From NCBI GenBank assembly GCA_963854835.1, contig OY978525.1:121614240-121678239 (forward strand): a stretch of 64,000 bases of DNA, read 5' to 3'. Within the stretch, counting starts at the first letter, position 1. Every line of letters begins with the position of its first letter. Below, piece after piece: positions 14,091-26,500 of the stretch. The notes under the pieces were generated by a model. The model searched no databases. It worked only from the letters and a program-made list of their open reading frames with translations, and was not told the origin of the DNA. The translations under genes were made by a program, and so were the position numbers. This DNA is from Megamerina dolium (lineage: Eukaryota; Arthropoda; Insecta; Diptera; Megamerinidae).

Positions 14091-15595
14091 ATTGTTAAAC
14101 TGAAACACTGTTCTCTATGTCAACAAAACGCGTAATCGGTTTTCTCTTCTTTTATTTATGCCTTTTTTGTTATCCATCTGTGTTGGGAAAATAATTGCCT
14201 AATTAGCATTGTGATATTGACTATCCAATGATAAGGCTTCTGACATTTGGCTTATATTTATAGACAGGCCTCTGCCAGAACCGTCCATGCTTCAACAATG
14301 TACTCCTTTGTAAAGACATTTTTAAATACTAAAGATGATTAGTCCCTTGTTTTTTTGTTGCTTATCAACATTTGTACGAGCACTGCTCATATAGTCTAAA
14401 TTTACTTATGTGCTTGTATTAAGTACTATACAATTAATAATATTAGTAGGCACTATACAAGTATAATATTTTAATAATTCATAAATGAAATGCACTGAAT
14501 TTATTTTTGGAAACTATGTAAATTTACTCCTGCATATTTATCTCTTTGTCGAACGCTCTCATCACTATGTAAACATACTCATTTAAAATACAGTAGTAAT
14601 ATGTACACTGTAAAAACAGAAAACACAAAAAAAGTATTTCCAAATTGTATACAATTATTGAAATTGTTATTTAGTAATGATACATTTGCTGCTGCTGTTG
14701 TTCTGTATAAGTACAATTATTATAAGAAAAAATAATTTCATTGTATCTATCTCTATTGGACAATTTGTTACTTTATGCATTTTTAAATGTGAATTTTGCT
14801 TTTTTATCAATACCATAAACGAATACTATTTACTCTTACCGAACATACCAGTATAAGATTACTCGTATGGTGGTCGATGCCTAAAGAGCTTACAAACACA
14901 TGCATCCATACATATCAGCACAACAAATATTGTATTAATATTTTGTACAATCTATTTATAATTTTTCATACAAGTAATAGATATACTATAAATATATTTT
15001 TACAACTGAAAAATATGAAAAAAAAAAACCACAACAACCACAACAACTGAATAAAATAAATCAAAGAACAGAATTCACATACTATACACATACACACTAC
15101 TATGTTACATTAAATGACAAGGGATTTCAGAAAATAATAGACATACATTACATCTAACTACATCCATACATACTATACATATAGTACATACATGTACTGC
15201 ATATTTGATGTGCAAGTACATATTTCTACAGAATTTTTTTAACATTTTTGGTAATTGACCAATTTTCTACAATTTGAGCAAAAACAAAAATAATACGAGT
15301 ACATCAATGATAATCAGTATTTATGAATTTATATAAACAGACACACACACACACAAACACACATGGGTACTTACTTATAAATATGCATATACACTAGGAT
15401 GGTCCTTAATTGGTGACTTTCTAAATCATTTAAATACATCTTCTTGTTTTTGATTCTCCTTCATATTGATGCATCCAAGTACCATTGCCAAAATTGCACA
15501 AAAATTATACGATTTGTAATATGATTATTTTATATAGTTATTATAAAATGCTTAAACTCGATTTGACAAAAGTTAGAAAAAAAAATCTCCTTACA
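14091..15595. other. Intergenic region, no gene seen
   Basis: AT-rich sequence with short CA and CATA runs. The only longer frames (such as 14796-15050) are low-complexity and unlike known proteins. Confidence 0.5.
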
Positions 15596-15604
15596 GTCGG
15601 CTGG

Positions 15605-16872
15605 GGCCGACCAAACTATACCCTGCATATGTAGATTTATATATAAAAAGTTTACTCGAATATCCAACTTTTCTTTTATTTCCACTTTTCGAGAAACAAT
15701 TTTTGCATATACTACTAATTTACACCCGAAATATGGTTGACTTTGACGAAGTAAAAGGATTTTAAGATAATTCCGAGGCTTAGTATGGGAGCTATATAAA
15801 AAGTGGGCGTGGCTTACCACTTTCTAGTAAATCCAATTAATTTTTCAATGTTAATCCACACCTAAAATTTGGTGTCCTACGTTGAATAGTTTCTAAGTTA
15901 TGGTGGTTAACATTTTTGTTTAATTTCCTCAACTTTGTATGGGAGCCCCAATAAGAAGTGGGCGTGGTACGCTGATTTTTCGCCAGATTATTTCTGACTA
16001 CGATATTAATTTAAGTGTCAATTATGGTTATTGTAGACATAAGATTGCCTAAGTTACAGCTGTTTCAATTTAAAATTTGTATGGGGGCTACGATAAACAC
16101 TGGCCGTGGTGCGCCCATTTTCTGTGAGCCTAGTTGCTCGTACAATACTAATTCACACCTTAAATCTCGTTACTCTACGCTGAATAGTTTGCAAGTTATA
16201 ACCGGTAACATTTTTTTTAATTTCCGCAACTTTGTATGGGAGACCCAAAAAGGAGTGGGCGTGGCACATTGATTTTTTGCCATATTATTTCTGACTACCG
16301 TGTTAATCTACGTGTCAATTATGGTTATTCTAGACAGAAGATTGTAGAAGTTACAGCAGTTTCAATTTAAAAGAAGTACAGACACTTTGTATGGGAGCTA
16401 CGCTAGAAAGTAGGCGTGGCTCATCCACTTTTGGTGAGGTTATATAGTAGTATAATATAACTTTATGTGCAAAATATTGTTGTCTCAAGTGGTATATTGT
16501 GTGAGTTATAGCAAGTTAAAGATTTTGAAAATTTCGAGGTTAGTCGCTTTGAATGCTTGGTGTGGGCGTGGTTATTGACCGATCATACCCAATATCAATC
16601 CCCTCCGTACCCTTGGATCATAGATTACTTATGCCAAATTTCATCGAAATAGCTCAATATTTACTCAAGTTATCGTGCGAACCAGCCAGGTGACAGACAG
16701 ACGGACGGACGGACGGACGGACGGACGGACGGACATCGTTAAATCGAAAATTTAATCGACGCTGATCACGAATATATATCCATGTCTATATCTCCGGAGA
16801 TTCCTTCAAGTGGACACAAACATCTGACCGAAATGAATATACCATGCATATTGCATTATGCAGGGTATAAAA
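15605..16872. repeat. Dispersed repeat block with internal ~150/300 bp periodicity
   Basis: The block is flanked by inverted TATACCCTGCAT-type ends: CTATACCCTGCATATG near 15615 and ATGCAGGGTATAAAAAG near 16858. Inside, the motif TGTATGGGAGC-N(~10)-GTGGGCGTGG recurs near 15783, 15937, 16078, 16234 and 16388. Longer stretches around it align at ~300 bp spacing (15840-15940 with 16140-16240; 15965-16080 with 16265-16390). A GGAC tetranucleotide run lies at 16697-16732. No intact coding sequence is present. The design is reminiscent of non-autonomous fly transposons, but I cannot name the family. Confidence 0.65.
16693..16736. repeat. (GACG/GGAC)n microsatellite
   Basis: About ten tandem GACA/GACG units near the right end of the repeat block. 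It is a GC-rich island in AT-rich surroundings. Confidence 0.85.
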
Positions 16873-17920
16873 AGTATTTATTGTAGACCAAGTGAATGTC
16901 TCATCTGTTGATCATCACCACTATTTCCACAAATGAAAAAATGAACAAAAATCACTACTTTACTAAATTTTTATTTTAAAAACTACTTGTTTATTGCTTA
17001 CAATAAATATCAATAATATTAAACTAAAAAATCCATCAACCAAATGGATCAAAAACTACATTGCATAGAGCTAAGGACCAACCTAAAGTGCATGCATACA
17101 TATATTTCTATTTATAATAATTATATTTTCTTTCGATTATTTTTATGTATGAATGCATACTATTAGCATTGTAAATATACAATATGTTTTATACGTACAT
17201 TCATATGTATGTTATATCTGAAGATGTCTGATGAATTAAAAGGATATTAATAAAGTTTCAACAATTTTGATTCTATTTAGGGAAAAATGTTATATATATT
17301 GTACTCACTACAAACCAAAAAAAAAAAAAATAATATTTATATATATATGAAAATAATGGAAAAAGCAAACGATTGTTATAAAGAAAAAAAAAACAACTCA
17401 TCTACATCTTTATATTAGTATTTCAAGAAATTATGATAGTAGATATATTTTAAAAACTCTTTAAACATACAAAAAAAAAAAAAAATTCAAAAACTGTTGG
17501 CTACATACTATATATTAAATATATATTATACATATGTTTAGAGAATTTAAAAATCTGTAAAAATAAATCTTAAAAATATAGACAACGCAATAAATTGCAA
17601 TATGGAATCACTACATACGAGTATATAGGGAAAAAATAAAACAGACAAAAATCAAAAGAAATGATATATTGCAATTTCTAATTAATCCATATTCGAATTC
17701 AAAGAATCGAAAATTTCATTAAATAATTGTATAGTATTTTGAATGGCTCATGCATTGCATGCAAATAGTATATGGAAGTTATATTAAAAATAAATGAAAA
17801 TATATTTGAAAACCAAACTAAGAGCGTTTACCTCAAAAAATAGTAAGTCACTGATTTAAAAAATTAAATTTCAATATTGTCCAAAGTCCATTCAAATTTT
17901 TTGTGCTATGCAAAACCTTC
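16873..17920. other. Intergenic region, 3' flank of PPO copy A
   Basis: AT-rich with several A runs and (TA)n. No gene is seen. Confidence 0.5.
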
Positions 17921-17931
17921 TTTATTTATTT
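17921..17931 (-). terminator. Probable polyadenylation signal of PPO copy A
   Basis: On the - strand this reads AATAAATAAA, about 100 nt after the stop codon of PPO copy A. Confidence 0.6.
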
Positions 17932-18027
17932 ATGAATAACAATTAGTTAGTTAGAAATATCTATTTAAAAAATATGTGAATTTAGTTCAGCTTTTGTAGA
18001 TCAGTTTTTTCCCCATCAATCATGTTT

Positions 18028-20290
18028 CTAGGCAGATGGACGTAATACAGTCCTGTTCTCATGGCGTACCACCACATCTACTATACTCATATTGGGTGTT
18101 AGGAAGTTGACCAAACGATCAGCACCAGTTCTTGGTAGACGATCAAATGGATAGCCCATATTGCGACGATCAGGATAAAGACGATCACGAACCCCACAAT
18201 ATGATGCTGCATCACTGCAACGTCCAACCAATTGTTGATCAATCTAAATGTTGAAAAATTACATTGAAAAATTCAAAAACTGTTGGCTACATCCAAACTA
18301 ACCCTGTCATCCTCATAGTTCGAGACCATAACGAAAAGTTCACATCGTAAGCCCTCTGGCAGACCTTTAGGAATGAGCATGTGCTGAGGCCAGCCACATC
18401 CACAGAAGTTGAATTCAAGCTCTTCTGGACTACCCTCGGCAGGACGATTTGCATCAAGATTACGGAAAGTACGTTCGAATGGAATGGTCACACTAGATTC
18501 CGTGGAGCGGCGTCGAATTGTGTTTTGGCCAGGATTTACTGAAAAAAACCAAATATATTTCACATACATGCACTCATAAAATATGCACGGATTACAACTA
18601 AGACTACTCAATACTCACACGAAACGACGAATTTATCCAACTCAACCATCAACAAACGTTGATCTCTGTACAACATTGGTTGACTGCGTTCATCATTCTT
18701 TGGACCAAGGAAAATACGAACCGTGCCGAAGCGTTGAGCACCACCTTCATTATTCACATTGATGGTATAGGTGAACGGAGTGTGCTGCAAGTGTGTGAAA
18801 CGAGCAAACACATTACCACGTGGAACAAAGTCCATACCACGTGATAGATCAACATCGGATTGTTGCCAGAAGGTACTCAAAATATTGGGTTGGCCTCCAT
18901 CACTGGCCACTTGAACACCAGTCACACTGACGCCATTGTAGCTCAATTGTGGCACAGTGTATGGTGTTAGACGTGATTTGTACTCCTGGAAAATATCGTC
19001 AATATATGCATGCCATCTATAGAAGATGGGATCACGCATAGCAGTGGCTGAATCTCCCATAACACCAAATGATTCAAGATGACGATGGTCAGGATCGTGA
19101 GAGTACGAAATGAAAACATGTCCCATATTATGGAAATCACCATAGAGCGCACGATTTGGTGAAATTATTGATGATTCCATCATATTGCCAAGAATATCAA
19201 TTCCACGTTGTTCGTCCAATTGCAAACGATTTCCACTTTCCTATCAAATACACACATATACGCATTAATAAATCGACTATCGAATTATGCAAAATGTTGT
19301 ACTTACATCTACAACAAATCCTTGATGAATAGCTTCGAAGATACGATCCCTCCAACGTTCCAAATCGGCAACATCCAAATTGATTTGATCCAATTCACGA
19401 TTGAGATCAGTCAATTTAGTGTCCTCGAAACGTGGTGGCCATGCACGGCTGGCCACCAGTGAATCCATCTTGGGGAAGTAGCCTTCTCCGATGGGCTCGC
19501 GCAGATTATTGAAACGCACCACTCGTGCCAGATTATTACTGAAACGCTCCAAATTGTAGCGAGCAACTACTTGTTGATGCATGTAGTAGAACAACTCGCC
19601 GCGACGATCCTTATCAACAATACTGCGATCTCCTGCCTCAAATGGATACACTAAATGCCAATGCCAATGATGGAGATTGATTCCCATATCCTCACGGAAA
19701 TACCACAGACGATGTTCGGGCTCCAAGTCGGAGGCGGTGTAATCCCGTGGAATAATGATTGGCATACGAGATCCTGCTGGTACAACGGTTGTTTCCTCCC
19801 GCATTTGACGAAAGATAGCCGAATCGACGAACCGATCGGGGAAATTTTGAGCAAAGGATGGTAAATCGAGCCCCTTTGTGTCCGGACGATGCAAGAGTGC
19901 CACCGACAGAGCATAGTTGAATAGCAATGGATTAACACGATCACGAGCATAGACAGCTACACTCTGAAGATCATCAATGGAACGCAAACCAACGAATATA
20001 TCAATCAGGCGTCCTGCAATCATTCGGTGCCTAGGAATGAATAGTGAAAACTGCTCATTTTTTCCCAAAGACATAGGAATACGCAAGTCTGGAATTTTAA
20101 TTTCCTTTACAGGAATTCGCTGTTCGGCTTTTTCTCCAAAACGGCTCTGCACTTCATTACTGATCGGTTTATAGCGATCGGTCAAGTAGCTATCGGGCAA
20201 ATCGAATACGGTTGTAGTTTTGCCCTTGTCCATGAACACCGGCTCGGTGGGATGGTCGAAGAGCAATAGAAGATTCTTCTTGTCAGCCAT
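18028..20290 (-). CDS. PPO1: Prophenoloxidase, copy A
   Basis: Type-3 copper enzyme zymogen of the melanisation cascade (monophenol and o-diphenol oxidation), made by insect haemocytes and released without a signal peptide; none is present here. Exons on the - strand: 20290-19307, 19240-18619, 18538-18303 and 18243-18028 (984, 622, 236 and 216 nt; 685 aa, the usual length). The arthropod hemocyanin/PPO domains follow in order. CuA histidines are H208 and H212 in HHWHWH, plus H238 in YYMHQ. CuB histidines are H365 and H369 in DFHNMGHV, plus H405 in FYRWH. The conserved activation site is R51-F52 in SRFGE. The GCGWP motif lies in exon 3. It has the same four-exon plan and is about 94% identical (roughly 40 differences by eye) to copy B, with which it shares a 511 bp 5' region. 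No break is seen. Confidence 0.97.
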
Positions 20291-20370
20291 TGTAGGATAT
20301 GATTTTGAAAGTGCCGATTAAAATGAACGAAATTCAAAAATGTTAAGTGTACTCAAGTGGTTGTACTGCC

Positions 20371-20409
20371 GAACTGATGACTTCAGAGGGATTGCATGGA
20401 CTATTTATA
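20371..20409 (-). promoter_or_regulatory. Core promoter of PPO copy A (TATA box plus initiator)
   Basis: On the - strand TATAAATAG (20409-20401) is followed by the arthropod initiator ATCAGTTC. The presumed start A is at 20375, 34 nt from the first TATA base. This gives an 85 nt 5' leader. Copy B has the same pair with the same spacing. Confidence 0.75.
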
Positions 20410-20446
20410 CACATTTGGAATTTAACTTACGATATTGAAACTGCTT

Positions 20447-20452
20447 CTTATC
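20447..20452 (-). promoter_or_regulatory. GATA-type site upstream of PPO copy A
   Basis: GATAAG on the - strand, about 75 bp upstream of the inferred start of copy A. The GATA factor Serpent is known to act on Drosophila PPO genes; binding here is inference. Confidence 0.4.
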
Positions 20453-20529
20453 GCTACTATATGCATACAATGTTGTTGTCTTTCTACCAACTTGTGCGAA
20501 CGTTGGAAATATTTTCACACGTTAAATGT

Positions 20530-20536
20530 TGCGGTT
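20530..20536 (-). promoter_or_regulatory. RUNX/Lozenge-type site facing PPO copy A
   Basis: AACCGCA on the - strand matches the RUNX consensus RACCRCA, about 155 bp upstream of the inferred copy A start. In Drosophila, Lozenge drives crystal-cell PPO expression through such sites; use here is inferred. Confidence 0.5.
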
Positions 20537-20575
20537 TGTGTATATATCATACATTGTTTGAATTAAAAAAGTGGT

Positions 20576-20582
20576 AACCGCA
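20576..20582 (+). promoter_or_regulatory. RUNX/Lozenge-type site facing PPO copy B
   Basis: AACCGCA on the + strand, about 141 bp upstream of the inferred copy B start. It mirrors the site at 20530-20536. Confidence 0.5.
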
Positions 20583-20669
20583 ATTTTTGACATGACACCG
20601 CAATAGAATTAGAAGAACTCTAATTACCAGAATATAATGCAGAAAATATTTGTGATAACAATTATAGTA

Positions 20670-20676
20670 TGATAAG
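20670..20676 (+). promoter_or_regulatory. GATA-type site upstream of PPO copy B
   Basis: TGATAAG about 50 bp upstream of the inferred copy B start. It mirrors the GATAAG of copy A in orientation, not in exact distance. Confidence 0.4.
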
Positions 20677-20688
20677 CAATAAATAGCA

Positions 20689-20728
20689 CATAAATAGTGC
20701 ATTGAATTCAACAGAGGCCATCAGTTCG
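20689..20728 (+). promoter_or_regulatory. Core promoter of PPO copy B (TATA-like box plus initiator)
   Basis: CATAAATAG at 20689-20697 and CATCAGTTCG at 20719-20728, with the presumed start A at 20723 and the same 34 nt spacing as copy A. The first T of the TATA box is C here, which could weaken it. The leader is 79 nt. Confidence 0.7.
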
Positions 20729-20801
20729 TAAGTGCTACAACTGTGGTGCATATTTTAGAATTCTCGCTGACAATTACAGTCCTTTCATCGTACACTCCGA
20801 C

Positions 20802-23045
20802 ATGGCTGACAAGAAAAATCTTCTATTGCTTTTCGACCATCCCACCGAGCCGGTGTTCATGGACAAGGGCAAAACTTCAACCGTATTCGATATGCCCGAT
20901 AGCTTTTTGACCGACCGCTATAAGCCCATCGGCAATGAAGTTCAGAGTCGTTTTGGCGAAAAGGCCGAGCAAAGGATTCCTGTGAAGGAAATTAAGCTTC
21001 CCGACCTTCGCATCCCCATTTCTTTGGGAAGAAGTGAACAGTTTTCTCTATTCATTCCGAGACACCGAATGATTGCTGGACGCTTAATTGATATTTTCGT
21101 TGGAGTCCGCTCCATTGAAGATCTTCAGAGTGTAGCGGTCTATGCACGCGATCGCGTCAATCCACTACTTTTCAACTATGCACTATCGGTAGCACTCTTG
21201 CATCGGCCTGACACAAAAGGATTAGATTTACCATCATTCGTTCAAAGTTTCCCCGATAGGTTCGTCGATTCGGCTGTCTTTCGACAAATGCGTGAAGAAA
21301 TGACTGTTGTACCTGAAGGATCTCGTATGCCAATCATTATTCCACGAGATTATACCGCCTCTGACTTGGAGCCCGAACATCGTCTGTGGTATTTCCGTGA
21401 GGATATGGGAATCAATCTCCATCATTGGCATTGGCATTTAGTGTATCCATTTGAAGCAGGAGATCGCAGTATTGTTGATAAGGATCGTCGCGGCGAATTA
21501 TTCTACTATATGCATCAACAAATAATTGCTCGCTACAATTTGGAGCGTTTCAGTAATAATCTGGCACGAGTGGTGCGTTTCAATAACCTGCGCGAGCCCA
21601 TCGGAGAAGGCTACTTCCCCAAGATGGATTCACTTGTGGCGAGCCGTGCATGGCCTCCACGTTTCGAAGACACTAAATTGGCTGACCTCAATCGTGAATT
21701 GGATCAAATCCACTTGGATGTTGATGATTTGGAACGTTGGAGGGATCGTTTCTTCGAAGCTATTCATCAAGGTTTTGTTGTAGATGTAAGTTCAGAATTT
21801 GTCATAGCTAGCTGATCGATTTAATATTGTGTGTATTTGATAGGAAAGTGGAAATCGTGTGCAATTGGACGAACAACGTGGAATTGATATTCTTGGCAAT
21901 ATGATGGAATCATCAATAATTTCACCAAATCGTGCGCTCTATGGTGATTTCCATAATATGGGACATGTTTTCATTTCGTACTCTCACGATCCTGATCATC
22001 GTCATCTTGAATCATTTGGTGTTATGGGAGACTCAGCCACTGCTATGCGTGATCCCGTCTTCTATAGGTGGCACGCATATATTGATGATATTTTCCAGGA
22101 GTACAAGACACGTCTAACACCATACACTGTGCCCCAATTGAGCTATGAAGGCGTCAGTGTAACTGGTATTCAAGTGGGCAGTGATGGTGGTCAAGCAAAC
22201 ATTTTGAGTACGTTCTGGCAACAATCCGATGTTGATCTATCACGTGGGATGGATTTCGTACCCCGTGGTAATGTGTTTGCTCGTTTCACACACTTGCAGC
22301 ACACTCCGTTCACCTATACCATCAATGTGAATAATGAAGGTGGTGCTCAACGCTTCGGCACGGTTCGTATCTTCCTTGCACCAAAAACTGATGAACGCGG
22401 TCAACCAATGTTGTTTAGGGATCAACGTTTGACAATGGTTGAGTTGGATAAATTCGTTGTTACTTGTGAGTATTGAGTAGTTGCTGTAGTGCATGTATGC
22501 GAAATATATTTGGTTTTTTCAGTGAATCCTGGCCAAAACACAATTCGTCGCCGCTCCACGGAATCTAGTGTGACCATACCATTCGAACGTACTTTCCGTA
22601 ATCTTGATGCGAGTCGTCCTGCTGAGGGTAGTCCAGAAGAGCTCGAATTCAATTTCTGTGGATGTGGCTGGCCACAACATATGCTCATTCCTAAAGGTTT
22701 GCCAGAGGGCTTACGATGTGAACTTTTTATTATGGTCTCGAACTATGAGGATGACAGGGTCAGTATAGTTTTTCTATAAATCTGTGAATAGGATATTTTT
22801 CAACATACATCTGTGCATATAATATTTAGATCGATCAAGAATTGGTTGGCCGTTGCAGTGATGCTGCTTCATATTGTGGGGTTCGTGATCGTCTTTACCC
22901 TGATCGTCGCAATATGGGCTATCCATTTGATCGTTTACCACGAACTGGTGCTGATCGTTTGGTCAATTTCTTAACACCAAACATGAGCGTAGTCGATGTG
23001 TTGGTACGCCATGAGAACAGGACTGTTTTGCGACCAACTGCCTAA
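20802..23045 (+). CDS. PPO1: Prophenoloxidase, copy B
   Basis: Second complete prophenoloxidase, divergent from copy A. Exons 20802-21785, 21844-22465, 22523-22758 and 22830-23045 have exactly the same lengths as copy A and give 685 aa. All six copper-ligand histidines (208, 212, 238, 365, 369, 405), the R51-F52 activation site and the GCGWP motif are retained, so it should be a functional zymogen. No signal peptide is present. Differences from copy A are scattered and mostly conservative. Some change charge or size (A172E, N332-region residues unchanged, N to E in the SYNGVSVTG stretch, and R to F at 316-317 of RIFEA/RFFEA being only I to F), none at catalytic positions. Introns are short (58, 57 and 71 bp) and diverged from copy A. 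Both copies being intact suggests selection on each. Confidence 0.97.
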
Positions 23046-23137
23046 GGAGGACTTCAAATGGAAAGTCGTTGACACGTTTAGTATTCAGTTACTTAAACTA
23101 AACTGTTAAAAATTTTTTAATTCTTGAATCTTTCATA

Positions 23138-23143
23138 AATAAA
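23138..23143 (+). terminator. Probable polyadenylation signal of PPO copy B
   Basis: AATAAA, 93 nt after the stop codon at 23045. Confidence 0.65.
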
Positions 23144-23387
23144 TGAGGTGTCACATAAAATAATTGTATGACTTTGTAATGGTTGTATTTTTCCTTATTT
23201 TGTATATTTTGTTATGCTGCTCGCAAAACACAATTCTTTTGTAAAAGATTTGCGGCAATAAATATCAATTCTAGTGATACTTGTGACTTGCTGTTGTAAG
23301 TGATGCATGCTGATAAGCGTAGCTTCAATTGCAATTGATAATACAATATAATATGTATTACGGTATGTCATCCATTTTATGTCATTC

Positions 23388-23425
23388 ATTTTATATGGCA
23401 TTATTAAAATGAAAATCATTCAGTG
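23388..23425 (+). promoter_or_regulatory. Possible core promoter of Ance-like copy 1
   Basis: A TTTATATGG element at about 23389 lies 30 nt before ATTCAGTG (about 23418-23425), a plausible initiator. Further TCAGT steps follow at about 23430-23440. The signal-peptide ATG is at 23505. Confidence 0.4.
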
Positions 23426-23504
23426 TGATCAGTTCAGTCAGTGTCAGATTGCCGTTTTTGCAAGTGCAACTTAATTACATTAGAAAAACACGAGGGTAGT
23501 GTCA

Positions 23505-26500
23505 ATGTGTAAAAAGAAACAAAATATGCATTCCCAATGTGTATTGATTATATTGATAGCGACCATAGTAACGGTAAGATTTATATGTTGTTCTTGGGAA
23601 AATAATAATTAATATCCATTGGGCTAAAAAAGTTCTGGTTTCTTTATGTGTATTTTGTTCAAAAAAAGTGTTTTACATAAGAATATCATATTGAGCTCAT
23701 TTGACTAATGTTCTGTTGAGCTGATCTTGGATTAATTGTGGAACACAACATACATACAAACAGTCATTGTTGGCGCTGAGATTGTCAATAATTATAGAAT
23801 AAATTGCAAAGGCATTAAATTGCACAAACACTTATGTATATAGGACGTTAGTACTCTGTACGTAACAAATTTATTTGTTCAAGCATTTTCCAGCCGTACA
23901 ATCCCAATTTTACAATTGTGGAATAAAACATAATTTTTTCGTGGAGCAATGAGTCGTCCTTCTAATGCACGGATAAATTACTTAGAATTACTTAGGCTGC
24001 TTCTGCTATCGTTAATTTGTTAACGGAAAAGTTGCTTCAATCTATCAATTTCAACGAAAAAATCTAATATGTGTCATTTCAGATGAAAATAATTCGTTGA
24101 AAATTCTAATCGAGGAAGTTTATTCTCATTCTGATGTTCAAAAAATATTTAATTGTTTCAGAAATGTGTGTGTAATCTAATGGTGGTGCACTTTCCACTG
24201 CAGAATAAACATTTGTTCTGTGTCGGTATGTGATTAAAGCTTGTAAGAAAAGTCTACATATCCTCTTAGAACTAGAAGGAGCTCTCAGTAGCTTCATTTG
24301 AAAAGTGGCTTGGCTTTTGTTAGAAATATAAAGATTGTTACTATGGACTGGAATCTAGTTGTTTTCGTTGACGAACCACTCGAAGATAATTAATTGATAA
24401 TTTGTTCTATAACATTTCTTATCCATCAATGGTTATAAATGTTACTATGGAGTTTGTCCTTTAATTCTCACTTTTTATAAAAATAAACAGCTCGATGTGA
24501 GTTATAACTTTGCCATTCATTTTTAATTTCACTTTTATTTAACAAGTAGCACTTTTCATACAAATAACATAATCAGTGCAAAAATAGGGGCAACGTATTT
24601 AACAAACGTCGACAAAGGTAAAATACGTATTATAACACAATTACATTATCATTTACATGATAGATAACCTCAGCCGCAACCAATAATGAGATCGAGGCTA
24701 GAGAATTTATTGATGAAGCAAGCAAACGCTATTATAAATTCTATAATGCGTTAGCAAATGAAGCATATGGAGATATGAATATTCATGATGTAGATGAAAT
24801 GTTAGCAACAGTTGATAAGATAAAGCAAATTGGCAAAGAATTGGTTCAGATTTCGGAAGAGGCCAGTGAATTTGACTTGACTAAAATACAGGATGAACAA
24901 GTGAAAAATGCACTGGAAAATTTGAGACAAGTTGGTGGGCTCTATGTACTGGGGGAGGACTATATATCAACAGTGGTGCTAAGCGTAGCCGCGTTAACCG
25001 ATTTGGCAAATGATAAAGATATTGAGCCATACATGGGTGGTGCAAATATGCCTGAACAAAACAGTTCACATTTATCATATTCTCCAGATATTCAAAAGAT
25101 TCTCCAAACTAGCAATGATGCTGACGAATTGCAATACTACTGGGAGAATTGGCGTGAAAAGAATTCATTGTGGTCATCGGTAAATTTCTATTCGATTGTG
25201 GAAGCTTTTCAGAAGGCCGCCAAAATGTTGGGTAATTATTGTATTGTATGTTTGTATGTTATGGAAATATATTTATAGAATCATTTATGCAGATATACCG
25301 GTACTTGCTCTTTGGTATCGGTGCTACCATCATAAGGATTTCCTAAAAGAAATGGAAAGAGTAATGGATGAACTGAAACCAGCATATCAACAAATGCATT
25401 CATTCGTTCGTCAAGAACTGGTACAAAAATATGGAGCGAATGTTATCGATCCAAATGGCCCAATACCTGATCATCTGTTTCAACAAGTGCTCGAACAAAC
25501 GTGGCGAAGTGGTAGTATTGTTGATCATTTCTTTCCATTCAAAGATTTGCCGCCCTACGATAAATTTGTTCAAAACTATGACGGACCTCTTAAGCTAATC
25601 GAAGAAGCCGAACGTTTTTATACCTCGTTAGGGTTTGAACCCCTTTCTGAGGAATTCCGCAAAGATCGTCTCGCAGCTTATGGCGACATTGAGCATGTTG
25701 ACAATTGCAGAGCCAGCATTTTTGATTTAGTACCAGATGTATATATGAAATATTGTAGTAAGATTGATTTTAGGAAATTCATGCAGGCCCATGGTTATTT
25801 GGCACAATATTACTATGCTCAAGAAAAACGAAATCTCCCAGCTTACTATTTTGCATCGTATGATCTGCAATATCCGGTTGGTGAGGCAATCATTTTATCA
25901 GCTTCAACACCAAAACATCTAACTTCGATTGGTTTAGTCAAAGATTTTAAATTCACAGACGAAATATTTATGAATCGTCTACTACGCATGGTAGGTAGAG
26001 TACTTTTATACTTCTAAAGGCTGAATGTTAAAGCTGCTATTTTATTCGACAGGGCATACACACAATGTTCAATATACCATTGTTCTTTGTCCATACTAAA
26101 CTTATGAACGACTTGTTAGATGGTACCATAGAGATGGATGGCGTTAACAAACACTATTGGAAACTGATGGAACAATATGCAGGCGTTGAACCACCAACCG
26201 ATCGTTCAGAAGCAGCCATTGATTTTCCATTTAAATTCTATACGGATATGGAAGAAAATCATCATACAAGAAAATTTGTTTCAGAAGTAATTGGTTATCA
26301 GTTCTATCGCGCCTTCTGCAAAAAGAATGGTCAAGTTGGTGCATTGAATAATTGTGACTTTTATGGCAATTTGAATGTTGGCAATGATTTGAAGTAATGT
26401 TCAGTAATCAGTTTTCTTTGATATAATTCAATTCGATTGAAAGCAAAACTAATTTCATTTCGTAGAGCGATGATGGCTCTGGGTTCCTCTAAATCATGGC

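Noticed and set aside
18659..18844. + strand frame within PPO copy A
   Set aside because: Antisense shadow of PPO exon 2; the same shadow recurs in copy B.
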